64,000 bases of DNA from Bordetella parapertussis (GCA_945900965.1 CAMDKM010000001.1:1-64000); one strand, 5' to 3'. Shown: positions 1 to 10,629, counted from the stretch's first letter. The notes: generated by a model not told the origin, from the letters alone. Made by a program: numbers and translations.

Positions 1-126
1 AATGATTCGGCTGCAACGCCGGGAGAGCGGTCCATATTTCGCCGCTTTCTCCTTACATATTCCCGATATGCGCGTCGAAATCGTCAAAATCTGTCCTCGC
101 CCTCCCACCGTTTCGCTTTCGAACAT

Positions 127-690
127 CTAAGTCCGACAGGCTGCTAGGCCCAGGCCAACCGCCACATCGGGCCATCCGGAGCCTGTGACCCAGACGCCTG
201 TCGCCGCAACAAACACGGCGATGTTGGCGGTGATGTCATTGCGCGAACACTCCCACACTGAGTTCATATTGATATCTTCCTGCCGGTGTTTCCAAAGGAG
301 CGCCAGGCACGTGCCATTCGCGGCGCGAGCCAGGACGCTGATGGCGCCCATTACCTCGAAAATCGGCAATGTGGGTATGACAGTTCTGTAGACCACCTGC
401 CCGAGAACCACAATCCCGGCGACCAGAATCAATGTCCCCTTAAACATCGCCACCCTGGCCTTCGACCGCGCGCCTCTCGACACTGCGTACAGGCTTAACC
501 CATAGGTCAGCGTATCACCCAGGTTGTCGAGCGAATCGGACAGGACGGCTGTGGACCCGGAAACCACGCCCGCCGTCAACTCCACGACAAACAAGAGCGC
601 ATTGATTGCGAGCACCTGCTTGAGGGTCGAACTTTGCCGTTCCCCGAGCGTGTCCAGCGCACATACCTTTTTTTCGCAGCAATCCGCCAT
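127..690 (-). CDS. cation diffusion facilitator family transporter
   Basis: MADCCEKKVCALDTLGERQSSTLKQVLAINALLFVVELTAGVVSGSTAVLSDSLDNLGDTLTYG... typical CDF TM1/TM2 region; internal start preferred over the 762 ORF start; C-terminus looks short. Confidence 0.8.
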   Translation of the reverse strand: MADCCEKKVCALDTLGERQSSTLKQVLAINALLFVVELTAGVVSGSTAVLSDSLDNLGDTLTYGLSLYAVSRGARSKARVAMFKGTLILVAGIVVLGQVVYRTVIPTLPIFEVMGAISVLARAANGTCLALLWKHRQEDINMNSVWECSRNDITANIAVFVAATGVWVTGSGWPDVAVGLGLAACRT

Positions 691-846
691 ATTCCGATGC
701 GCATCAAGCGCCTCATGGCGCCTGCTTTCAATGGTCAAAAACAGATTAAACGTCGGCTCCAAGGCGCGTCTGGCCTGCGCCCCGCCCTGTTGACATATCT
801 AGCGAATCTCGACTACATTCTAATAATCGTTAGATCGTTAAATCGT

Positions 847-1503
847 ATGCGCGAACTGAAGAATCTTTTGTATGAACAGGTCAGCCGGATCGGCAAGACC
901 TTGGCCAGCCCGAAGCGCCTGGAACTCATTGAGTTGCTGTGCCAGGGAGAGAAAACGGTGGAAATGCTCTCAGGGCAAGCGGAAATTAGTGTCAAGTTGA
1001 CCAGCGCCCACCTGAAAGAATTGCGCGCAGCCCGCCTGGTGGAAACCCGCAGGGACGGCAAGTACGTGCTGTATCGGCTGACCAATCCGGGAGTGGCCAA
1101 TCTGTGGGTGAACCTTCGGGAGTTGGCTGAAGAGCGCTTGGTCGATTTGCAGATCGGACTGAATTCGCTGGTAACCCATGGCGGAGACCTGCGTGGCGTG
1201 GACCGGGAATCGATTTTGAAGAAAGCCCGAAGCGGCGAGGTCGTGATTATCGATGTGCGGCCCGGAGACGAGTTCGCCGCCGGACACCTTCCCCACGCGC
1301 GTTCGCTCCCTCTGCCTGAACTCAGGAAACGGCTCAGGGAATTGCCCAAAAACAAACCGGTGGTCGCCTACTGCCGGGGCCCGTTCTGCATGATGGCCAA
1401 GGAAGCGGTGGAGCTTTTGCAAAAACACGGCTATCGCGCATTCAAGCTGGATGACGGTGTGGCCGAATGGCGGGCCCGCGGCCTGCCGGTCGAACACGCG
1501 TGA
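847..1503 (+). CDS. ArsR-family regulator fused to a rhodanese domain
   Basis: ArsR winged HTH (LASPKRLELIELLCQGEKTVEMLSG...LKELRAARLVETRRDGKYVLYRL) followed by rhodanese domain with CRGPFC active-site loop; start at ATG 847, divergent from the CDF gene. Confidence 0.9.
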   Translation: MRELKNLLYEQVSRIGKTLASPKRLELIELLCQGEKTVEMLSGQAEISVKLTSAHLKELRAARLVETRRDGKYVLYRLTNPGVANLWVNLRELAEERLVDLQIGLNSLVTHGGDLRGVDRESILKKARSGEVVIIDVRPGDEFAAGHLPHARSLPLPELRKRLRELPKNKPVVAYCRGPFCMMAKEAVELLQKHGYRAFKLDDGVAEWRARGLPVEHA

Positions 1504-1514
1504 AGAAACCCTTT

Positions 1515-1866
1515 ATGAAGATACTGTTCATTCTCAACGATGCACCCTATGGGTGCAGAGCGCACTTACAACGCACTGCGGCTCGCCGGCGCGCTCGCCA
1601 GGGCCGCCGACAATGAGGTCCGTGTATTTCTGATGGGCGACGCCGCACTGGCCGGCAAAACGGGACAAAAAGTCTCTGAAGGGTTCTACAACATTCAGTT
1701 GATGCTCGATCGGGTGGTCAGGCACAAGGGGCAAGTCGGCATCTGCGATACCTGCATGGACGCCCGAGGAATATCGGAAACCGAGCTGTCGCAAGGGATA
1801 CATCGCGGAAGCCTTGATGAACTGGCCGCGTGGACGCAGTCGGCCGACAAGGTGCTGGTCTATTAG
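1515..1866 (+). pseudogene. DsrE/DsrF-family protein with an apparent 1-nt frameshift near the N-terminus
   Basis: ATG 1515 gives MKILFILNDAPYG, then the family continuation AERTYNALRLAGALARAADNEVRVFLMGDA is in the +1 frame from 1555; the track lists only the second frame (1540..1866). Confidence 0.8.
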
Positions 1867-1875
1867 GAGGGAAAT

Positions 1876-2610
1876 GTGTTTTTCAACCAATTTGCCACAA
1901 AAGAATCGTCACTTTCCTACTTCTTCGGCTGTGGGACCCTCGGCAAGGCCGTTGCAGTGGACGTGGTCGCCGGGGATGAGGAATGGTTCATGGATCGGGC
2001 GCGCGACGCCAAGTCCGCGATCACGCATGTCATCGACACGCACATCCATGCCGATCACTACTCCGGCGGGCGCAAACTGGCCGAAATGTCCGGCGCCGTC
2101 TACTGTCTGCACGAAAGCAATGTGGGCTTCGTAAAGTTTCCCTTTGTGCCATTGCACGACGGACAGGTCATCGAGGCCGGGAATACAATCATCACGGTCA
2201 TGCATACGCCGGGACATACGATGGACGCCATGTCGCTTGTCGTGACCGACAAGCGGCGCGGCGCCGAGCCCTGGTTTGTGCTGACCGGCGATACGCTGTT
2301 TGTCGGCGCGGTCGGCCGGCCGGACCTCGCGGGGCGCGAGCGCGAAATGGCCGGTGTGCTCTTCGATACATTGGAGAAAAAAATTCTGCCTTTGCCCGGC
2401 ACGCTGGAGATTTTTCCCGGCCATCAAGCCGGCAGCGTTTGCGGCGCGGGACTGTCGGGCAAACCGTCTTCGACACTGGGTTTCGAGAAGCGCTGGAATC
2501 CGGCGCTGGCGATCCATGACCGTGAGCAGTTTATCGACTACGTGGTGCGCGAGATCCCGCCCCGTCCGGCCAACATGGACCGCATCGTCGCGGCCAATAT
2601 CGCGGGCTGA
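1876..2610 (+). CDS. MBL-fold metallo-hydrolase, persulfide-dioxygenase/glyoxalase II-like
   Basis: HIHADH metal motif, HTPGHT, GDTLFVGAVGRPDL typical of persulfide dioxygenase-like MBL proteins. Confidence 0.85.
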   Translation: MFFNQFATKESSLSYFFGCGTLGKAVAVDVVAGDEEWFMDRARDAKSAITHVIDTHIHADHYSGGRKLAEMSGAVYCLHESNVGFVKFPFVPLHDGQVIEAGNTIITVMHTPGHTMDAMSLVVTDKRRGAEPWFVLTGDTLFVGAVGRPDLAGREREMAGVLFDTLEKKILPLPGTLEIFPGHQAGSVCGAGLSGKPSSTLGFEKRWNPALAIHDREQFIDYVVREIPPRPANMDRIVAANIAG

Positions 2611-2633
2611 GGGCGCCTACAAAACAAGCTGCC

Positions 2634-3923
2634 ATGTCCCGCACCGGCGAACTGCTGCACGGCATCCGTCACAACCGCGTTCAGTTCGCGCATCAGTTGC
2701 TGCAAGTGCTGCTGGTGGGCTTCACCATCGGCATGACGCGCACCGTGGTGCCGGCTCTCGCGGAGACCGAGTTCGGGGTGCCGCGCGATTCTTTCATGTT
2801 GCTCGGTGCGTTTGTGGTCGCCTTCGGTTTTGTCAAAGGCATAATGAATTTCGCCGCCGGGCGGCTCTCCGAGCGCATCGGGCGCAAGCGGGTGCTGCTG
2901 CTCGGCTGGCTGGTCGCACTGCCGATTCCGCCGCTGCTGCTGTGGGGGCCAAGCTGGAACTGGATCGTGGCGGCGACGGTTCTGCTTGGCGTCAATCAGG
3001 GGCTCACTTGGTCAATGACCCAGACTGCGAAGCTCGATCTGACCCGGCCGGAGCAACGCGGACTGACCATCGGTCTGAATGAGTTTTCCGGCTACGCCGG
3101 CGTTGCCGGTGCGGGAATCATGACGGCTTATCTGGCCGATGCATTCGGCGCCCGCCCCGGTGTTGCGGCATTTGGGCTCACTGTCATCGGGCTGGCCATC
3201 GCGCTCACGCTGTTGTGGGTCAAAGAAACGCGACCTTGGGCAAGCGCCGAGGCGGCGCGGCATGCCCGCGACCCGGCCAGAACCGCGGCGCGCTGCCCAA
3301 AAAGTATCTCGATCCAGCCTACGACCTGGGAAGTTTTCACGTTCATCACTTGGCGCGACAAACGACTGATGGCGCTCTGCCAGGCCGGACTCGTTGAAAA
3401 ATTTGTCGATGCGCTGGTCTGGGTGTTTTATCCGGTATTCCTCTACCACCATGGCGTCAGCCTTAGCGGCATCGGTTGGGTGGTCGGCGCCTACGGCTTC
3501 GTGTGGGGCGGGGCGCAGCTTTTCACCGGCAAGCTCTCCGACCAGGTGGGCCGGCACCGGTTCAACGTCTGGGGCATGTGGGTGTGCGGGGCTGGCGTGG
3601 GGCTGATGCTCGCCTTCGATGGCGTGTTGTGGTGGACGCTATGCGCCGCGCTGAGCGGACTGGGAATGGCGATGTTGTATCCGAACCTGAGCGCTGCGGT
3701 CGCGGATATTGCGCATCCAAACTGGCGTGGCTCGGCGATTGGCATTTATCGTTTCTGGCGCGATATTGGCTATGCCATGGGCGCGCTGGGAATGGGGCTG
3801 GCGGCGAGTGCCACCGGCGCCATCGAAAGCGGATTCTGGTTCGTTACCGTCGCCATGCTGCTCTCCGGTGGCGCGCTCTGGTATTGGGGCGAGGAGACGC
3901 ACCCGAAACCTACCTCTGCCTGA
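2634..3923 (+). CDS. MFS transporter
   Basis: 12-TM profile, AAGRLSERIGRKRVLLLGW and TGKLSDQVGRHRF MFS loops. Confidence 0.9.
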   Translation: MSRTGELLHGIRHNRVQFAHQLLQVLLVGFTIGMTRTVVPALAETEFGVPRDSFMLLGAFVVAFGFVKGIMNFAAGRLSERIGRKRVLLLGWLVALPIPPLLLWGPSWNWIVAATVLLGVNQGLTWSMTQTAKLDLTRPEQRGLTIGLNEFSGYAGVAGAGIMTAYLADAFGARPGVAAFGLTVIGLAIALTLLWVKETRPWASAEAARHARDPARTAARCPKSISIQPTTWEVFTFITWRDKRLMALCQAGLVEKFVDALVWVFYPVFLYHHGVSLSGIGWVVGAYGFVWGGAQLFTGKLSDQVGRHRFNVWGMWVCGAGVGLMLAFDGVLWWTLCAALSGLGMAMLYPNLSAAVADIAHPNWRGSAIGIYRFWRDIGYAMGALGMGLAASATGAIESGFWFVTVAMLLSGGALWYWGEETHPKPTSA

Positions 3924-4109
3924 AGCCGTGTTTTTTTGCGATATCTCTTGTCGGTGCTTATAGACAGGGTGCTGGTATCGCGGCGAAAATGCGGAACAGT
4001 GCCCGATACGCCGGGCATTGGCGAGTCCGACACCGGCTTCGCGCCGCAGGATTTTCCCAAGTGGGCATGATCGACCCACTGCCCGTCAACATCACAACGA
4101 TCTGAGCCA

Positions 4110-4430
4110 ATGCCCGAGCAACTTTTGTTCGCAGCCGGCGCGCCCTTCGAGGCGGCCCGCAAGGTGACCCTGTTGCCGGAGGGCCACCGCGCGCGGAATC
4201 TGCATGGGCATAGTTTTCTGGCAAAGGTGCGTGTTGCGCTGCCTGTGGATTGGGCGAGCTTTCCTGGTGGCGAAACGGGGGATCTTCGGGAACGCCTCAC
4301 CCGATGCATCGCGCCGCTGGATTATCAGTTGCTCAACGATCACCTCGAACAGCCCACCGATGAGAATCTGGCGCGCTGGCTGCGCTCGAACCTCAATGTC
4401 CCGGGAATCGAGCAGATCGGCATCCGGTAG
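4110..4430 (+). pseudogene. 6-pyruvoyl-tetrahydropterin synthase/QueD-like protein, probably truncated
   Basis: MPEQLLFAAGAPFEAARKVTLLPEGHRARNLHGHSFLAKVRV... with LHGHSF; ends at TAG right after EQIGIR where homologues usually continue with an ST motif. Confidence 0.5.
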
Positions 4431-4515
4431 ACCCCTCGCGCTTGTGCTGGCAACGCGGGAACTGGCGAACCCCCGCTAATGGTCCGCGCGCTCAAGCCCT
4501 GTTACGGCGCCACAG

Positions 4516-6882
4516 TCACAATCTGATGCGGTTTAGCCGCAATGCATTGGTGACCACCGACACCGAGCTCAGCGCCATGGCCGCACCGGCGATGACCGGC
4601 GAGAGCAGCAAACCGAACAGCGGATAAAGCACACCGGCCGCCACCGGGATGCCGAGGGCGTTGTAGCCAAACGCGAAAACAAGATTCTGGCGGATGTTGC
4701 GCATGGTGGCGCGCGAGAGCACGGCGGCGCGCGCAATGCCGCGTAAATCCCCCTTGACCAGGGTGACCCCGGCGCTTTCCATTGCCACATCGGTGCCGGT
4801 ACCCATGGCGATGCCGACATCGGCCTGCGCCAGAGCCGGCGCATCGTTGATGCCGTCCCCGGCCATCGCCACTTTGCGCCCTTCGGCTTGCAGGCGTTTG
4901 ACGTGACCGGCCTTGTCCGCAGGCAGCACTTGCGAGAGCGCCTCGTCGATGCCGAGCAGGCGCGCGACCGCTTGCGCCGTGCCGTGAGAGTCTCCCGTGA
5001 GCATCACGATGCGCACGCCGCTGTTCTTGAGTGCTGTGATGGCCTGCGCCGTGCTGTCCTTGATCGGATCGGCCACCGCGGCGATTCCGGCAGGGATGCC
5101 GTTGACCGCGAAGAACACGACCGTTTTCGCATCCGCTCGCCAAGCTTGCGCGCGCGCTTCCCAGCGCTGCGTATCGACACCGCGCTGCGTGAGAAAGCCG
5201 CCGCTGCCCACAAGCACGCGCTTGCCATCGATGTCCGCTTGCACGCCCAGGCCGTTGACGGCCTCGAACGCTCCGGCTGGGCGCGGTGTCAGGCCGCGCG
5301 CCTTCGCGCCCGCGACGATGGCGAGCGCGATCGGGTGTTCGGAGAGTTGCTCAACGCCCGCAACCAGCGCCAGCGCTTCGTTTTCCGCAATGCCTTCGAC
5401 GACGAAATCGGTCAATGCGGGATGGCCCAGTGTCAGCGTACCGGTCTTGTCCACCACCACGGTGTCGATGTCGCGCATGCGCTCGATCGCCTCGGCATTG
5501 CGAAACAAAATGCCGGCGCGCGCGCCTTGTCCCATGGCAACCGTCATCGAGATGGGGGTAGCCAGACCCACGGCACAGGGGCACGCAATGATCAGCACCG
5601 CAATGGCATTCAGAAACGCGTAGGCAAATTTCGGCTCCGGACCGAAGAACCACCATGTCAGCGCAGTCACGACGGCGATGACCACGACGATCTGGACAAA
5701 GTACGCCGCGATGATATCGGCAAGGCGCTGGATCGGCGCGCGCGTGCGTTGCGCTTCGCCCACCATGTGGACGATGCGCGAGAGCAGCGTGTCCGCGCCC
5801 ACGCGCTCGGCGCGCAGCACCAATGAACCATTGCCGTTCACGGTGGCGCCGGTGAGCTTGCTGCCCGCAACCTTGGCCACCGGCACCGGCTCGCCGGTGA
5901 TCATGGATTCGTCAACATGGCTGGCGCCTTCGAGCACCGTGCCGTCCACCGGCACTTTCTCGCCCGGCTTCACCCGCAGGCGGTCGCCAACCACTACCGT
6001 ATCGAGCGGCACTTGCTCTTCGCTGCCGTCATCGCGCAAACGCCAGGCGAGATTGGGCGCGAGTTTGAGCAGTTGGCTGATGGCCTGACTGGTCCGCCCC
6101 ATGGCGCGCAATTGCAGGAAGTCGCCCAGGATCACCAGCGTCACGATCACCGCCGCAGCCTCGAAATAAGTGCCGACCGCGCCATCGTGCTCGCGGAACT
6201 CTGACGGAAACCAGCCGGGCACCAGCACTGCGGCGAGGCTGAACAGGTATGCAAGCCCGACCCCCAGGCCGATCAGGGTGTACATGTTGAGCGCGCGATA
6301 GATCAGCGACAGCCAGAATTTGCGCAGAATCGGCCAGCCCACCCACAGCACGACCGGTGTGCCCAGCACAAACTCGACCCATCCTCTCGGCCGTGGCTGA
6401 AGGCCGAACAGTTCATGGATGCCGATCATTGGCGACATCGCCAGCACGACCAGCGGTATTGACAGCACGGTACCGATCCACAGCCGCTTCTCGAGATCAC
6501 GCAGTTCGGCATCGCCGCTGTCACCCGTGCCGGCAACGGGCACCAGGGCCATGCCGCAGATGGGACAGTCGCCCGGTACGGCGCGCAGGATCTCCGGGTG
6601 CATCGGGCAGGTATACCTCGCCGCGGCGGGCAGTGTGGCGCCGGCAGCAGGCGTCCCATGGGTCTTGAGCGCGGCGGAAGAAGTTGTTTGCGGGTGCGCA
6701 GTCCTTGGTCTGGGCCGCATGTTGTTTGCGTCAGGCGCCGCGCCAATAAACGCAGACGGGTTCGCGTCGAACTTCTGCTTGCACCTGGCGGAACAGAAGT
6801 AATACCGCTGACCCTCGAACGCGCGGCTGCCTGCCGCAGTTCGCTCATCGACTGGCATGCCACATACCGGATCGGTTGTCAT
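4516..6882 (-). CDS. copA: copper-translocating P-type ATPase with N-terminal YHS and heavy-metal-binding domains
   Basis: [12 protein letters not shown] domain, YTCPMHPEI...CPICGM domain, CPC motif ([11 protein letters not shown]), [15 protein letters not shown]. Confidence 0.93.
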   Translation of the reverse strand: MTTDPVCGMPVDERTAAGSRAFEGQRYYFCSARCKQKFDANPSAFIGAAPDANNMRPRPRTAHPQTTSSAALKTHGTPAAGATLPAAARYTCPMHPEILRAVPGDCPICGMALVPVAGTGDSGDAELRDLEKRLWIGTVLSIPLVVLAMSPMIGIHELFGLQPRPRGWVEFVLGTPVVLWVGWPILRKFWLSLIYRALNMYTLIGLGVGLAYLFSLAAVLVPGWFPSEFREHDGAVGTYFEAAAVIVTLVILGDFLQLRAMGRTSQAISQLLKLAPNLAWRLRDDGSEEQVPLDTVVVGDRLRVKPGEKVPVDGTVLEGASHVDESMITGEPVPVAKVAGSKLTGATVNGNGSLVLRAERVGADTLLSRIVHMVGEAQRTRAPIQRLADIIAAYFVQIVVVIAVVTALTWWFFGPEPKFAYAFLNAIAVLIIACPCAVGLATPISMTVAMGQGARAGILFRNAEAIERMRDIDTVVVDKTGTLTLGHPALTDFVVEGIAENEALALVAGVEQLSEHPIALAIVAGAKARGLTPRPAGAFEAVNGLGVQADIDGKRVLVGSGGFLTQRGVDTQRWEARAQAWRADAKTVVFFAVNGIPAGIAAVADPIKDSTAQAITALKNSGVRIVMLTGDSHGTAQAVARLLGIDEALSQVLPADKAGHVKRLQAEGRKVAMAGDGINDAPALAQADVGIAMGTGTDVAMESAGVTLVKGDLRGIARAAVLSRATMRNIRQNLVFAFGYNALGIPVAAGVLYPLFGLLLSPVIAGAAMALSSVSVVTNALRLNRIRL

Positions 6883-6886
6883 CTCC

Positions 6887-7375
6887 TTACCTCGACCTGA
6901 ACAAGCGCGCGCTGAGAATACGGTAGCTGCCCACCATCACCGGCGGCAAGATCAACCATTGCAGCAACGGGGAAAGCCCAATGCCGAAAATCACCGGCAT
7001 GCTCTGCGTATAACCCCAACTGCCAACGCGATACACGTTGACCCACTCGCTCCACGCCGTGTAAGCCAGCGCGCCAGTCACCACCATGACGCTTCCGCTC
7101 CACGGATGCGATTTGGGCCAATCCCCGTCCCGCAGTACCAGGCCCGTGAGTGCGAACAGCGCAAGTGCGATCAGCACATCGCCCAGGGTGCAGTGAAGCA
7201 GCGCCCATGCGAGCGTCAGTCGATCCGCCTCAAACCAGATCGTGTAGAGCCTGACATGCGCGATTTCCCAGAGCAGGTGAAAAACGAAGGCGAGGGCTGA
7301 CCACAGGCTTGCGCTAGCGAAAATGCCAGGCGCCATCGCGCCATTTGTGCGGTCAGTGCGTGTGCCGTCAGCCAT
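6887..7375 (-). CDS. integral membrane protein of unknown function
   Basis: [47 protein letters not shown]..., several predicted TM helices; abuts copA. Confidence 0.65.
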   Translation of the reverse strand: MADGTRTDRTNGAMAPGIFASASLWSALAFVFHLLWEIAHVRLYTIWFEADRLTLAWALLHCTLGDVLIALALFALTGLVLRDGDWPKSHPWSGSVMVVTGALAYTAWSEWVNVYRVGSWGYTQSMPVIFGIGLSPLLQWLILPPVMVGSYRILSARLFRSR

Positions 7376-7385
7376 CCGGGTCACC

Positions 7386-8744
7386 TCAGTCCAGTTCGAC
7401 TGTCTCCAGGTAATCCGGCACTCGGCAGCGCCAGCGTTTGTGCTCCTCGATGCGGTGTCGTAATGCATCGGCGGCGACCGGCTCGCCATGGGTGATGAAG
7501 GTCTGCTTCGGTGCTGACGTAAAGCCACCCAGCCAGGCCATGATTTCCGAATAATCGGCATGCGCAGACAAGTTCGACAACAGGGCCACTTCGGCACGAA
7601 CCGGCACGTATGCGCCATGAATTTTGACGCTTTCGGCGCCCGCCAGGATGTTCGCGCCGCGCGTTCCGGCGGCTTGGAATCCGGCGAACAGAATGGTGTT
7701 GCGGGCATCGGGCGCGAAGGCCTTGAAGTGATGCACGACGCGGCCTCCGCTGGCCATGCCGCTGGCGGAGAGAATCACCATCGGGCCTGATCTGAGATTG
7801 AGTTGCTTCGATTCCTCGACGCTGTTGACGATCTTTGCCGCTTGACACATGTCATCGCATTGCCTGGGCGTGAGCCGGTGTTCTCCTGGGTGTTCATGGA
7901 AAATGCGCGTGGCGTCCACTGCCATCGGGCTGTTCAGATACACGGGAATGTCCGCAATCGCCTTGGCGGCCTTGATCAGGTGAACGTAGTAGAGCAGCTC
8001 CTGCGCGCGGCCGACGGCGAAGGTCGGCACGATGACCACGCCACGGCGTTTCGCGGTGCGGTTGATGATGTCGGCCAGTTCCGCCTCGGGGTTTTGAGCG
8101 CCGTGGAGTCTGTCGCCGTAGGTGGATTCCAGTACGAGATAGTCGGCTTGCGCGACCGGGACCGGCGGTTTCATGAGTATGTCGTTGGGGCGGCCAAGAT
8201 CGCCGCTGAACACAATCGACTTCCCCTGGTGCGTGAGCCGCACAAAACACGAGCCGAGGATGTGCCCTGAATGCGACAAGCGCAGGCTGAGGCCATCGCC
8301 GAGATCGATGTCGCGTTCGAGATCGACGGGTGCGAGCAGTTTCAGACAACGCTCTGCATCGGCCTGGGTGTACAAGGGCAGGGCGGGGGAGTGTTTGGAA
8401 AACCCCTTGCGGTTGGCGTAGTCGGCTTCTTCTTCCTGCAGATGACCCGAATCGGGCAACAGTATTCCGCACAGATCACGGGTGGCGCGGCTGCAATAGA
8501 CTTTTCCGGAAAATCCGTTCCTGGCCAGCAGTGGCAGATAACCGCTGTGGTCGATGTGGGCATGGGTCAGAATGACCGCATCGATTTTTCTGGCATCGAG
8601 GGGTAGCGGTGCCCAGTTTCTCAAGCGCAGTTGCTTCAAACCCTGGAACAGCCCACAGTCCACCAGTACCTGCTTGCTGCCGGCGCGGATCAAATATTTG
8701 GAGCCGGTGACAGTGCCGGTCGCGCCAAGAAAAGTGATTTGCAT
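7386..8744 (-). CDS. MBL-fold/beta-CASP/RMMBL hydrolase (RNase J/CPSF-like)
   Basis: MQITFLGATGTVTGSKYL, HAHIDHSG, GDLGR, YGDR, PTFAVGRAQELL, SASGMASGGR..., NLSAHAD. Confidence 0.9.
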   Translation of the reverse strand: MQITFLGATGTVTGSKYLIRAGSKQVLVDCGLFQGLKQLRLRNWAPLPLDARKIDAVILTHAHIDHSGYLPLLARNGFSGKVYCSRATRDLCGILLPDSGHLQEEEADYANRKGFSKHSPALPLYTQADAERCLKLLAPVDLERDIDLGDGLSLRLSHSGHILGSCFVRLTHQGKSIVFSGDLGRPNDILMKPPVPVAQADYLVLESTYGDRLHGAQNPEAELADIINRTAKRRGVVIVPTFAVGRAQELLYYVHLIKAAKAIADIPVYLNSPMAVDATRIFHEHPGEHRLTPRQCDDMCQAAKIVNSVEESKQLNLRSGPMVILSASGMASGGRVVHHFKAFAPDARNTILFAGFQAAGTRGANILAGAESVKIHGAYVPVRAEVALLSNLSAHADYSEIMAWLGGFTSAPKQTFITHGEPVAADALRHRIEEHKRWRCRVPDYLETVELD

Positions 8745-8788
8745 GTTGAGTATTGTTTTTCTGGTCAGAGGCGGCAATCGCGGGCGCG

Positions 8789-9451
8789 TCAATGCACGGG
8801 CGGACCGGTGGTCTTGCTTCCGAGGCGGGGAAAGTAAGCCGGTGTGCGTACTGCATAGCGCGTGTAGTCGTCACCGAAGCGGGCCTGAGCATCGCGTTCC
8901 TCGTTGAACGACAGGCGCGCATACACCAGCACCAGGATTGGAAACATGACCAAGGTCAGCAGCGTGGGCCATTGCAGCAGAAAGCCAAACATGATGAGTA
9001 CAAAGGCGACGTACTGCGGATGGCGAATGACGGCGTAAGGGCCGCTGGTCGCCAACTGGCCCGCGCGTTGCGCCTTGAAAAGAACATTCCATGCCGAGGA
9101 CAACAGGATGAAACCACCGCCGATAAAGGCAAAGCTCAGCAAATGGAATGGACCGAAGTGAGGATTGGCGCGCCATCCGATCAAGGTCTCGAGCAAATGG
9201 CCCGCGTCATGGGTCAGGAAGTCGATGCCGGGATAACGGCTACCGAGCCAGCCCGACAGCAGGTAAATTGTCAGCGGAAACCCGTACATTTCGGTGAACA
9301 ACGCGACGATGAAGGCCGAAAATGCGCCAAGCGAACGCCAGTCGCGCGCGCTTTGCGGCTTGGCAAAGCTGAAGGCGAAAATGATGAACATCAGCGAGTT
9401 AATGACCACCAGCCACCATAAGCCGTAGGCCTGGACAGGTTCTGGGTTCAT
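8789..9451 (-). CDS. isoprenylcysteine carboxyl methyltransferase-like membrane protein
   Basis: GPYAVIRHPQYVAFVLIMFGFLL...LSFNEERDAQARFGDDYTRYA motif of the ICMT/PEMT-like family. Confidence 0.8.
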   Translation of the reverse strand: MNPEPVQAYGLWWLVVINSLMFIIFAFSFAKPQSARDWRSLGAFSAFIVALFTEMYGFPLTIYLLSGWLGSRYPGIDFLTHDAGHLLETLIGWRANPHFGPFHLLSFAFIGGGFILLSSAWNVLFKAQRAGQLATSGPYAVIRHPQYVAFVLIMFGFLLQWPTLLTLVMFPILVLVYARLSFNEERDAQARFGDDYTRYAVRTPAYFPRLGSKTTGPPVH

Positions 9452-9708
9452 GGTTTTTCACCTGTCTTGGTTCCATGATTGTGAGTGTCGGACGAGGAGC
9501 CATGGTCATGTCCACCGTGGCCGCGATGCATGAACACGTGCATCAGCGGACAGGCCAGCAAAATCAGAAACGGCAGCGCACCGAATACATGGGCTCTGTG
9601 TTCGGTGATGAGGTAGAAGCCCGCAATGGCAAGAAATGCCAGTAGTACCCAGTTTGATCTCGATTCCCACCAGCTCTTGCAACCTGCGTTTTTGGGATCG
9701 TGTTCCAT
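9448..9708 (-). CDS. DUF2933-like small membrane protein with His-rich C-terminus
   Basis: single TM region then LLACPLMHVFMHRGHGGHDHGSSSDTHNHGTK. Confidence 0.7.
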   Translation of the reverse strand: MEHDPKNAGCKSWWESRSNWVLLAFLAIAGFYLITEHRAHVFGALPFLILLACPLMHVFMHRGHGGHDHGSSSDTHNHGTKTGEKP

Positions 9709-9756
9709 GTGTCAGCCCCTGAATGCCTGGCGATCGGGCGTACTTGCTCCTGGCAA

Positions 9757-10266
9757 CTACCGGCCTTCCATCTTCTGCTCCATGGCCTCGCGCTCGATCA
9801 TCTGCTCCAACATTTTTTGCATGGCGTCCATGCGCGCTTCCATCTTTTTGTGCATCTTCATCATGCCACCCATCATCATCTCGCCGCCCGGTTTTTCACC
9901 CTGAACAGGCGGCGCAGAGGACGCGTCGCTGTCCGGTTTTTTCTTGCCCATCATGCCGCCTTTCCCCATCATGTCGCCCATGGTCTTCATGCTCTCTTGC
10001 ATTGAACTCATGTGCTCTTTCATCAGCTTCGCGCGTTCCCCGGGGTCCGTGGTGGCGCGAATTTTCGCCATCAAATCCTGCATTTTCTTCATCTTCTCTT
10101 GCATTTTTTCCATGCCCATTGCGGCGGCCTTGTCTTCCGGCGCGGCATCGGTCTGGGCCGGGTCGGCGGCGGGGTGATGAGCGGAGTGATCTTCTTCGTC
10201 CGCAGCCTGGGCCAAGGGTAGTGCAAGCAGGGAAGTCAGAAAAATCGTCAATGTGAGTTTGTTCAT
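9757..10266 (-). CDS. Met/His-rich periplasmic protein, probable copper-binding
   Basis: signal peptide MNKLTLTIFLTSLLALPLAQA; EDHSAHHP, repeated Met-rich segments (MGDMMGKGGMMGKKK, GGEMMMGGMMKMHKKME). Confidence 0.65.
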   Translation of the reverse strand: MNKLTLTIFLTSLLALPLAQAADEEDHSAHHPAADPAQTDAAPEDKAAAMGMEKMQEKMKKMQDLMAKIRATTDPGERAKLMKEHMSSMQESMKTMGDMMGKGGMMGKKKPDSDASSAPPVQGEKPGGEMMMGGMMKMHKKMEARMDAMQKMLEQMIEREAMEQKMEGR

Positions 10267-10307
10267 TTGAGTGCTCCTTCAGGTTATCTTGTTAAACGGT
10301 TGCAATG

Positions 10308-10559
10308 TCAGCGTCCCGCCAGATCATCGCGTTTCTTCAAGTACTCGTCTCTCGACAGCTCGCCTCGTGCGTAAGCCTCATCCAGCAGCTCGCGTGCGGA
10401 CGGCGCAGGGTTCCCAGCGTAATTCTTCAAGGCCAAAAACAGCAGAACGAACGGGGCAATCCAGAGCAAGAACATGCTCAACCAGCCCCCAAACATCCAG
10501 CTACCATGATCCGGCATGGGAATCGCTCCCTCGCGTTTGCGAGAGCAGCCTATGCCCAA
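10308..10559 (-). CDS. SHOCT-domain small membrane protein
   Basis: TM segment plus ARELLDEAYARGELSRDEYLKKRDDL. Confidence 0.7.
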   Translation of the reverse strand: MGIGCSRKREGAIPMPDHGSWMFGGWLSMFLLWIAPFVLLFLALKNYAGNPAPSARELLDEAYARGELSRDEYLKKRDDLAGR

Positions 10560-10629
10560 GGGAGTGCGCGGCGCATGACGCAGGTCAAGTAAACCCTGGT
10601 CCTGACCGCATCGAGTGGCACTGAATTTC

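Noticed and set aside
3940-4063. Short open frame VLVSRRKCGTVPDTPGIGESDTGFAPQDFPKWA ahead of the QueD-like gene
   Set aside because: Could be the tail of a deleted gene, but too short and not recognised; not called.
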